Positions 55,408 through 62,506 of a DNA stretch of 64,000 bases are shown piece after piece (position 1 is the first letter of the stretch; every line of letters begins with the position of its first letter). The stretch lies in the NCBI RefSeq assembly GCF_001639065.2, contig NZ_LQXO02000005.1:248001-312000 (forward strand), read 5' to 3'. Position numbers and translations under genes: made by a program. The DNA comes from Vibrio barjaei (GTDB taxonomy: Bacteria > Pseudomonadota > Gammaproteobacteria > Enterobacterales > Vibrionaceae). The notes under the pieces are model-generated. The model was given only the letters and a program-made list of their open reading frames with translations. It ran no database searches and was not told the origin of the DNA.

Positions 55408-56235
55408 ATGATTTTAGATACCTCGATGTGGATTTGGCTACCACTCTCTTTGGCCATTATATTTGCTTTTATTGATAAAACTAGACTTAGTATCGCTCTT
55501 GTTATTATCAGTTTGATTGGCGGCTTGATAGAGAACAGGCTTAACATAATCGGCTTTATTACACTGCTTGCTGGCCTTGCGATCGCTTATAAAACTCCGA
55601 GCCTAGAACGTAAATGGCAATTAGGAAGTTACCTATTTATTCTGCTCTGGTGCGTGATTCTTTTCTTGCATTTAGTGCCAGGCTTCGGCAATGCCAAAGT
55701 GCTTGATTCTGTTATCGCAGGCCCTCAAAGCATCCCGTTTACTATGTACTTAAACCTTGACAAGCCGTTCATCTTTTTCGGTTTGTTGTTGGCTTATCCG
55801 GCTATTTTAGGAAGTAAGGCTACGTTTAATTACAAAGCTGTTTTATTTACCGCAATCCCGTTATTTGGCTTGTTACCCATTGCATGGCAACTAGGTGCGT
55901 TGCAGCCAGAGTTCACAATCCCTTATTGGTGGTGGTTATTTTCGTTAAATAACTTACTGCTTACCTGTACAGCAGAAGAAGCCTTCTTTCGTGGTTTTGT
56001 ACAGCAATCACTAAGTAAACGATTTGGTTGGATTGTGGGCGTAGCTGCGGCGAGTTTGTTATTTGGTATAGCGCACTTTAATGGTGGTTTACTACTGGTC
56101 TCTTTTGCAACGTTAGCTGGTGTGGGCTATGGCTTGATTTATCATTACAGTTCACGACTTTGGGTTACAGTGTTATTCCACTTCTTATTTAATTTGGCTC
56201 ACCTATTATTCTTCACTTATCCAATTATGAAATAA
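55408..56235 (+). CDS. CPBP-family intramembrane protease
   Basis: A 275-residue protein with about eight hydrophobic helices. The CPBP (CAAX protease and bacteriocin-processing) motifs are EEAFFRGFVQQ (glutamate pair), LLFGIAHFNGG and the final FHFLFNL. The family includes prenyl-protein proteases and bacteriocin self-immunity proteins. The substrate is unknown. No bacteriocin gene was seen nearby. Inner membrane. Confidence 0.87.
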   Translation: MILDTSMWIWLPLSLAIIFAFIDKTRLSIALVIISLIGGLIENRLNIIGFITLLAGLAIAYKTPSLERKWQLGSYLFILLWCVILFLHLVPGFGNAKVLDSVIAGPQSIPFTMYLNLDKPFIFFGLLLAYPAILGSKATFNYKAVLFTAIPLFGLLPIAWQLGALQPEFTIPYWWWLFSLNNLLLTCTAEEAFFRGFVQQSLSKRFGWIVGVAAASLLFGIAHFNGGLLLVSFATLAGVGYGLIYHYSSRLWVTVLFHFLFNLAHLLFFTYPIMK

Positions 56236-56250
56236 AAGTGGCGGAAATTG

Positions 56251-56280
56251 TTGGTCTGCAGTATCTATATTGCAGACCAA
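56251..56280. terminator. Hairpin between convergent CPBP and HopJ-like genes
   Basis: Perfect 10-bp arms TTGGTCTGCA/TGCAGACCAA (56251-56260 and 56271-56280). It lies between two convergent genes and could end both, though no long T-run follows on either strand. Confidence 0.55.
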
Positions 56281-56298
56281 ATCCATCACCACTTAACC

Positions 56299-56637
56299 TT
56301 ACTTCGCTGTTAACGCCACACCATCAAAGCGAATGCCAGCCCAGCCATGCTGGATAAAATTGCGAATATTGGCATGGTCGCTGCCATCTGGATTCTTTAA
56401 CACGTCATCACGATAGAACTGGCCGAAGCAAGCCAGTGTTGATGGCTCGTCTAACCCTTGTATCTGCGCAAAAGCAAAAATCTTACAAGAACCATTGTTT
56501 TGTCCTGCCTGATTTTCTGTTTCTCCGTTTACAAAGCTGACTGGGCTGAAGTCAAAATGTTCGTCGATCACCTGCATCGTCTGCTCAAACATGACGTCAT
56601 TAGGTTTGGTCGCCAGAAGCTTTAGAAACTTATCCAT
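56299..56637 (-). CDS. HopJ-type III effector family protein
   Basis: A 112-residue protein of the HopJ family, common in vibrios without a clear link to type III secretion. The match is to the start LLATKPNDVMFEQTMQVIDE, FDFSPVSFVNGE, GSCKIFAFAQIQ, CFGQFYRDDVL and NIRNFIQHGW. It has no signal peptide. Likely a housekeeping cytoplasmic protein; the effector name comes from the Pseudomonas founder. Confidence 0.85.
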   Translation of the reverse strand: MDKFLKLLATKPNDVMFEQTMQVIDEHFDFSPVSFVNGETENQAGQNNGSCKIFAFAQIQGLDEPSTLACFGQFYRDDVLKNPDGSDHANIRNFIQHGWAGIRFDGVALTAK

Positions 56638-56809
56638 TTTATGTTGTCCTTCATACTTAATTTGAGTCGCTACTATAACATTCGGTCAACAGAATGTGAC
56701 AATATCAAAATAGAAAAGTGCCGCTTTACGGGACGTTGCGGCAAGCCCATTGCCATTTGGTGGTTTGGTGTTGGAGCTCTTAGAATTGGCCCATTAGTCC
56801 TTAAAATAA

Positions 56810-56837
56810 AAAAGCGAACCGATTAAGGTTCGCTTTT
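56810..56837 (+). terminator. Perfect 11-bp hairpin
   Basis: AAAAGCGAACC/GGTTCGCTTTT (56810-56820 and 56827-56837) with loop GATTAA. The T4 end makes it a terminator-like structure. The ORF upstream on the plus strand (56641-56826) is doubtful, so its gene is uncertain. Confidence 0.6.
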
Positions 56838-56867
56838 GAGTATCACTTGTGGCATAGTGATCACAGA

Positions 56868-56997
56868 TAACTAAGATGGAAACTTGCCAGCCATCTAAAT
56901 CAACGATCTGGAATACTCTTTAAAAATAACCAAGTTGGAAACTCCACCGCTTAATGGCAAATGAAGCCCGTAGGTTTGGTTAACTAAGTTGGAAACT
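56868..56997 (+). repeat. Three spaced 17-bp direct repeats
   Basis: Consensus TAACTAAGTTGGAAACT at 56868-56884 (A for T at position 9... of the run AAGATGG), 56927-56943 (C for T, AACCAAG) and 56981-56997 (exact). Start-to-start distances are 59 and 54 bp. They lie downstream of the PLD-like gene, outside any gene. Confidence 0.7.
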
Positions 56998-57032
56998 CTC
57001 TCTTTAATAGAATTCTCTCGTTTAGAGTGATT

Positions 57033-57087
57033 GTTCAGTTCGTAAAACCCGAACCGTACTTTGCGAACCGCGTTTTACGAACTGAAC
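57033..57087. repeat. 16-bp perfect inverted repeat
   Basis: Left arm 57033-57048 and right arm 57072-57087 are exact reverse complements (GTTCAGTTCGTAAAAC type) with a 23-nt spacer that itself repeats CGAACCG. It lies 67 nt after the stop of the PLD-like gene and could be a bidirectional terminator or a mobile-element end. Confidence 0.75.
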
Positions 57088-57154
57088 GTTTACGAATGAT
57101 TATTTAGCGAGTAATAGTTTTATTAGGTTTGGTTATAACTCTATGATTTTCTTG

Positions 57155-59638
57155 TTAAAATGCAATATCTAATGATTTTCGGCTAAATATTAAGCTTGAA
57201 CCTACAGTGGCAAGTTGTACTGATGGGCTGTTATTTCTTTTCTTGTCAACGAAACAGAATCCGTTAAAGCCACCGCATTTCGATTTAACTAATTGATATC
57301 CAGGATAAAGGGGCCTGTCTTCATAAAGTAAGAGCTCAGTTTCAGATATCGATCTGTATAACCACTCTAGAGCATTTGGAGAATCCTCTTCAAGTAAGCT
57401 TTCCGCAGTTTTAAAAGCCTTTTCATCACCATCTAACCTTTGCATCAGGAATAACATTTGAGCGTTTGCTCGGTGAATGATTTCACATTCTTTTACGCTT
57501 TTTGATAGCCGTGGAGCATCGCTATAGCTTATGCCCAACTTAAAAAGCAACCACGAGACGTATGCTAACAACTGGGTGTATTCGTTGCTGTTGTAGATAT
57601 TTTCACTGTCATTGAGGATCTGAATTGGAGATTCTTTTTCATTAAAGAAACGGACAAAAGAGATTTCTCTAAGTTTTTTAAGGTGCTTCTCATCAACTAT
57701 TGGTTTTGCTTTGGTGGCATTGTCTAGAGTCGGCTGTACTTTGATTTCATGTGAACCGACAATAAATTCGTGACGGCTAAGGTTATGAATCACAACGAAG
57801 GCCATTAGTAGAAAACTCAATTTATTGGCTTCATTATCCGAGTTCGAAACATATACTTTTTCAAGCTTATTAAGTATTTTCGTGAGCTTTTTATGTACAT
57901 ATTCCACTTGCTCAGGAGAAATACTTGGGCTTTCAGCGGTATCTTCATCATCAGTTCCCACAAGTTCTTCCTCATTGCGTCCTAAATGATCTTCTCTATA
58001 TAGAGAATTGCTGCCTGTCTGGATAGAAGGTATGGTGTGAAGAAACATATCTAAGATTAGGTTTAATCCATCCGACGATATGGTACGCCTTCCTGACTTG
58101 GTGCTGGCGTCGTTTTCTTGAACAATACTAACAATGAGCGAATCTCTCTCATCCGTATCATCATGAGTTTGTGGTATATATTTTTCAGATGCACCAACAG
58201 GACGGCGTAATTGAGGTGTTAGCTTCTCAATGCAGTTAAATAGAAGATCAAATTGAGGGTAATCAGTGCTTAATGATGAAACAGCCTGTCTTAACTGGCG
58301 TTCTTCAGAAGACTCGCATAGTTTTTCTAGCGAGGGGACGTTATGTGTGACGACAGTAGCGATTAACTCTTCATTACGGAGTAGATAGATCAGTCTCCCG
58401 CAGTCTAACAACTGCTCAGATATAATAATGACCTGATTTTCCAGAGTATGTTCAATTTGGTAATAATCGCCAAACTCATCCTTGTAAAACGGCTGACAAC
58501 CTCTTTGGCTATCCATAAGCTCGATTTCTAGAGACTGTTTAAGTTGTAGTTCAACAAACACCAACTCTATATGTGTAGTGTCTGTAGAGCCTTCGCTAAG
58601 CTCTTTACTATTTACTTCCAGTACTTCTTCTGACGCTTCCATATGCAAAAAGTTAGTCGAGACTATTGCCTCTTTTGCATCTCCATTTCGGAGGAGAAGC
58701 ATTGCCTCAGCGTTAGTATTACTGCCAGTTTTAAGCCATGCATTGCTACTGAAATTAGCACTACCAGATATGAAGAATGTTTCTTGATTGGCGAGAAATA
58801 CTAAAGCTTTTGCATGAGCGTATGTCGTGAACTTTGACATACCATCAGGTTGGATAGATTTTATATCCACAAATTTTACGGTGCCGCTATGAAGTATTGT
58901 GGTACTCAGGCAAACGCTTTTAGGCTGTATTGCAATAATGGGTTTAGCTACAGATAACTCAGAAAGAGAAGAAACGAATTGTCCCGAGTTGTCAAAGAAC
59001 GCTGAAACGCCGTATGTTTTGTCAACTGTTTTTGGTAGGTGTGTTTGGAGACTTCTCCAAAGACATTCTTTATTGGAATAGGACGAAAATAGGAAGCTAT
59101 TGCTACTAGGTAGCTTCGGCTTCTTTTTAATCCATGGAGCTAAAGCCTTGGCTTTACCCAACATCTCTCTAACTATCTGAGGCGAGCTTTGCCCATAATC
59201 ATTGAGCCATACCTCAAACGCATGAAAAGCATCTTTAAAAATAGAAAGATCTTCTTCGTTAGATTTCTCATCGAACCTAATTACATTTGTAACTTCTAAG
59301 TTGCTGCCGAAACCAGATAGAGTCATGTTGTGGCTTCCAACTACAAGCAAGCCTTTCTTTTTACCAAGGAGCATATACACTTTGGGGTGAAATGCTTGGT
59401 TACATTTCATAGGTGCAATGCCGTATGCGTAGCCAGCAAACTTAGGTGGAAAATTCTGGATAGCCGCTTTTAACATGCGATTATCAACGAACAGTAAATG
59501 ATTTGTCACACCAGCAATTTGCATTTTTCGAAGAAGGTACTCTTCATAAAATGCAAAGTTAATAGAGTAGCTTGTCATTAGGCATGAATCATAACCACCT
59601 TTCTTCAGCTCTTCTATGAGTGAAATAGGGCTGCTCAT
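57155..59638 (-). CDS. Phospholipase D-like protein with two HKD motifs
   Basis: An 827-residue protein. HKD motif 1 is FHPKVYMLL..GSHNMTLSGFGSNLEV (about residues 88-122) and motif 2 is HAKALVFLA..GSANFSSNAW..NAEA (about 280-325), the two halves of a PLD active site. The remaining 500 residues match no family I know. PLD-fold proteins of this size in bacteria are often nucleases or helicase partners in phage defence. ATG 59638 overlaps the stop of the upstream gene (ATGA), so the two are translationally coupled. It is third in the WYL-led minus-strand operon. Confidence 0.8.
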   Translation of the reverse strand: MSSPISLIEELKKGGYDSCLMTSYSINFAFYEEYLLRKMQIAGVTNHLLFVDNRMLKAAIQNFPPKFAGYAYGIAPMKCNQAFHPKVYMLLGKKKGLLVVGSHNMTLSGFGSNLEVTNVIRFDEKSNEEDLSIFKDAFHAFEVWLNDYGQSSPQIVREMLGKAKALAPWIKKKPKLPSSNSFLFSSYSNKECLWRSLQTHLPKTVDKTYGVSAFFDNSGQFVSSLSELSVAKPIIAIQPKSVCLSTTILHSGTVKFVDIKSIQPDGMSKFTTYAHAKALVFLANQETFFISGSANFSSNAWLKTGSNTNAEAMLLLRNGDAKEAIVSTNFLHMEASEEVLEVNSKELSEGSTDTTHIELVFVELQLKQSLEIELMDSQRGCQPFYKDEFGDYYQIEHTLENQVIIISEQLLDCGRLIYLLRNEELIATVVTHNVPSLEKLCESSEERQLRQAVSSLSTDYPQFDLLFNCIEKLTPQLRRPVGASEKYIPQTHDDTDERDSLIVSIVQENDASTKSGRRTISSDGLNLILDMFLHTIPSIQTGSNSLYREDHLGRNEEELVGTDDEDTAESPSISPEQVEYVHKKLTKILNKLEKVYVSNSDNEANKLSFLLMAFVVIHNLSRHEFIVGSHEIKVQPTLDNATKAKPIVDEKHLKKLREISFVRFFNEKESPIQILNDSENIYNSNEYTQLLAYVSWLLFKLGISYSDAPRLSKSVKECEIIHRANAQMLFLMQRLDGDEKAFKTAESLLEEDSPNALEWLYRSISETELLLYEDRPLYPGYQLVKSKCGGFNGFCFVDKKRNNSPSVQLATVGSSLIFSRKSLDIAF

Positions 59639-61290
59639 GAGCTCACCTTCAGAATGTCATAGCCCGCAGGTTCTACTAGAAAAGAGTTCTCTGTTATACG
59701 AACCATGCCAAGATCTGCCATAATTTGAATAACTTGCTTAAACCTTGGTGACGTAAAAACTGCTGGGGGTGGCTTTATTATTTCGATACCAAATTCACTG
59801 GGTAGGAAACGGAAGGTCATCTGTTGTTGGTTTCTTAGCTTTCTCATAGCAACAAGAAAGTGGTTCTCAAGTAAGCCATGGTGAGTTAATTGTATCAACG
59901 CTGACAGAGTAGATTGTTTATTCAATTGGGTATTTAAAGTTTCACAGATAGCTAGCAGATTGAGTGGGTATCTATCTAAAAAGCTCTTCTGGAGCTCTAC
60001 ACTGTTATACCCCGACTTATTCTGAGTGCGGGAAACCAGTGCTGCCAAGATCATTAAGCAATTTTTAGTTATGGATTCTAAATCGTTACTGCCATTCTTT
60101 GTAAGTTTCTCCACTCTGTGGGCAAGAGTCACTTCATGGTTGTTTTCATCCCATCGCTCATAGTTAGGTAACTGAACAGAAAGTTGAGACAAGGTTTGAT
60201 CGAATTGTTGGTGATGATAATTTGATGTTACCTTGCTACCAGGCCCTTCTTGCCAGTACCACAAAGCTATTGACCGAGTGTCTTTGAAGTTTGGTCTGCG
60301 AGATTCAGTTGCTTTTAGAACACAGTAAAATATTCCCTGCATGGCAATAGAGGCTATCTCATTTCTAGCGTAATCTTGCCAGCTAGATTCAATGTTCCAA
60401 AGGTGCTCGTATTTACCTGAGTATTGAAGAGCATTTGTATAAGCAAGTTTTCGGAAGACCGCCACATCAAAACTTTGAGATGTGTCTGTTTTAGTAATAT
60501 GCTCGGTGAGAGCAAGGATGTAAGCCATTGATTCAACGCGGTTGAGAGCTTGAAAGTCAGTTTCGTACTCTGTTTGATAAAGTGACGCGAAACCTTTGGT
60601 GAATAGGCTAATTAAAAGAGTTCGTTCTTCACTGTCGCATGATAGATTACATGGGCAGAATGACTTTAAATGAGTCAGAGTTTCGTAGGTAAACTCATCA
60701 TTTTCAATAGTTTCCAAAAAAAGTGATGAGTTGACGTTTTGGTCAAATGCTTTGGCTAGTTTTAGTCCTACTTCTTCAATGAGCTTCCCGTTTTTAGGAG
60801 ACTCGCCCGCTAGTATTTTTAGGTTGCAAAGTGTGCCAAAGTAATACTGTCCTAGGCCGCCAAAGGAGTTCTTAAAGTATCGAGAGGAATCAGGATTAGT
60901 ATGGCTAAATTGCGATAGCTTGAATTTTTTCCCTGAGGTGATCTCTTCGAAGTGTTTCTGAAATGTATCCTTGCCTACAAGAGCTCCAGAGTGATTAACT
61001 GTACTGTTATCACTTGTTTCATGTGCCATAGCAGCAAGTGTGAATAGACAGTCTGCTCTTCGGAACATTTTTAAAAAAGTGTCACTATCTAACCACTTTT
61101 TCCTTTCGAAGGCATAAAACACCCATGCGTAGAACGAATAGTACCGAGCTCTATCGGTAACATTAGTTATCCCAGGAAGAAGTTTACCGTAGACTTCGAT
61201 GCATGGAGCTTGCACTCCTAAATGGTCGAGGCCAGTAATCTGATTAATCGGCTTAACCCAGCCAGTATCTGAGGTAGCTTTCAAGCTCAT
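59635..61290 (-). CDS. Protein of unknown family in a defence-like operon
   Basis: A 551-residue protein from ATG 61290 (AGTAGGAC just upstream on the minus strand; the open frame to 61320 has no ribosome site). It starts SLKATSDTGWVKPINQITGL and has a conserved-looking DRARYYSFYAWVFYAFER segment near residue 57; it is mostly helical with several cysteines (CPCNLSC near residue 215). No catalytic motif is visible. It lies 74 nt after the WYL regulator stop and overlaps the PLD-like gene by 4 nt. It may be an adaptor or sensor subunit for the PLD-like protein. Confidence 0.65.
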   Translation of the reverse strand: MSLKATSDTGWVKPINQITGLDHLGVQAPCIEVYGKLLPGITNVTDRARYYSFYAWVFYAFERKKWLDSDTFLKMFRRADCLFTLAAMAHETSDNSTVNHSGALVGKDTFQKHFEEITSGKKFKLSQFSHTNPDSSRYFKNSFGGLGQYYFGTLCNLKILAGESPKNGKLIEEVGLKLAKAFDQNVNSSLFLETIENDEFTYETLTHLKSFCPCNLSCDSEERTLLISLFTKGFASLYQTEYETDFQALNRVESMAYILALTEHITKTDTSQSFDVAVFRKLAYTNALQYSGKYEHLWNIESSWQDYARNEIASIAMQGIFYCVLKATESRRPNFKDTRSIALWYWQEGPGSKVTSNYHHQQFDQTLSQLSVQLPNYERWDENNHEVTLAHRVEKLTKNGSNDLESITKNCLMILAALVSRTQNKSGYNSVELQKSFLDRYPLNLLAICETLNTQLNKQSTLSALIQLTHHGLLENHFLVAMRKLRNQQQMTFRFLPSEFGIEIIKPPPAVFTSPRFKQVIQIMADLGMVRITENSFLVEPAGYDILKVSS

Positions 61291-61364
61291 TGTCCTACTC
61301 GTTAAGAATATACAAAACAAATATGTATAGCTGTCTATACGCTAATTTGGTTGTTTAGTGATGG

Positions 61365-62231
61365 TCATCGGTTTCCTGATTTAAATCCAGGTACTAGGGC
61401 TCGAATAGAGTCAACATGCTCTAGCTCGTGTCTATTCATCAACTGCAAGTTGAAGGCATGCGGCGGCAACGAAGCATTAGGCGTACAGTCTACGTGGAGG
61501 TCATTGAGCACGTAACCAGCTAACGCTTCATTGGTTGTAATGTTTCGCACGTATTGCCCCTCCATACCTAGATCAATAGCTAAGTCATTTCTATTTTCAT
61601 GCTTAGAGTGCGGTGCAACACTTAGGACAACGTCACGGTTCCAAAGAGTATCGTCCTTTATAGTCTTGTCGTATGAGCTGTCAGTTTGCTGAGCCTTAAG
61701 AATTCGACTGACTCTAAAGCACAGGAATTTACGTCTTTTGCTGTCCCAAGCACGGATGTGCCAAGCCCCAAGTCCTTTGAATAGAGAATGAGGCGTCAGG
61801 GTTCTAGTCTCGGTGCTAGTTGAGGAACTATACAGGACAGAAATACAGTGTTTATTCAGAATCGACCTTGTGACTTGAGAGACGATATCAATAGATAGTG
61901 AATCCAACACTGTCGCAAAGCTGCTTACACCATAAGTTGTTACTGGAATGGAGTTAAGCTCCTGACCCCATGCTATTAACCTCAGAGCTGCTTCTGGGTC
62001 ATGCTCAAAAGCTGGGCTAAACGATGCTGACCTCATGTATGCTCGCAGGCTTTCGTTGAAAACCGTGTTGTTGGGAAAACGTTCTTTGTAAGCATTAAAA
62101 GAGCGGCTTGCTGTTGCAACGGCAATATCACCGTGCTGAATAAGGTCGGAGCGATTCACTTTCCCAAAGAAGCAGAGATAGAAATCAATCAGCCTTAGTC
62201 GTTTGGTTTGTGGAGATTCGACACAACGCAC
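61365..62231 (-). CDS. WYL-domain transcriptional regulator, BrxR/CapW-like
   Basis: A 288-residue protein. I chose GTG 62231 because AAGGG (62244-62240) lies 8 nt upstream on the minus strand; the TTG at 62249 gives six more residues but no ribosome site. The N-terminal winged helix (RLRLIDFYLCFFGKVNRSDL, HGDIAVATASRSFNAYKER) and the WYL core (SLFKGLGAWHIRAWDSKRRKF..FRVSRIL) have the three-domain layout of BrxR/CapW, regulators of phage-defence islands. These repress their operon and respond to a ligand bound by the WYL domain. It is the first gene of the minus-strand operon and divergent from the large ATPase gene. Confidence 0.85.
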   Translation of the reverse strand: MRCVESPQTKRLRLIDFYLCFFGKVNRSDLIQHGDIAVATASRSFNAYKERFPNNTVFNESLRAYMRSASFSPAFEHDPEAALRLIAWGQELNSIPVTTYGVSSFATVLDSLSIDIVSQVTRSILNKHCISVLYSSSTSTETRTLTPHSLFKGLGAWHIRAWDSKRRKFLCFRVSRILKAQQTDSSYDKTIKDDTLWNRDVVLSVAPHSKHENRNDLAIDLGMEGQYVRNITTNEALAGYVLNDLHVDCTPNASLPPHAFNLQLMNRHELEHVDSIRALVPGFKSGNR

Positions 62232-62275
62232 AATGATTACCCTTATCAAAATGAACTGTACTAATTTACTCTAAC

Positions 62276-62289
62276 GAATCATTTGATTC
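62276..62289. promoter_or_regulatory. Palindrome between the WYL regulator and the ATPase gene
   Basis: Perfect dyad GAATCA-TT-TGATTC, with another half-site TGATTC at 62310-62315. It lies 45 nt before the WYL gene start, as expected for an autoregulatory operator of BrxR-like proteins. No binding evidence. Confidence 0.5.
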
Positions 62290-62506
62290 CAGTGTAATAT
62301 GGCACTAGTTGATTCTTTGACCGCTAGTAGACACGACACACTTGGCTCTTTTGGGTGTTGAGGCATTTCTATCTTAAACGCAGCCTCTTAACTCTGGTGG
62401 AAGTTGGAAGCACAAATAATGGACTTACTTAGTGGCAGCCGAGTCAGTAAGTTTGTTGTAGAACATTCACTAACCGAGGGGTTGAGAATATCTCTACCGC
62501 GCTGTG

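Noticed and set aside
56641..56826. 61-codon ORF as a gene
   Set aside because: No convincing ribosome site; it runs into the loop of a terminator-like hairpin; the Cys/Trp/Gly-rich end has no known match. Cannot be excluded.
56868..56997. CRISPR array
   Set aside because: Only three 17-bp units, uneven spacing, no leader and no cas genes; kept as unexplained repeats.
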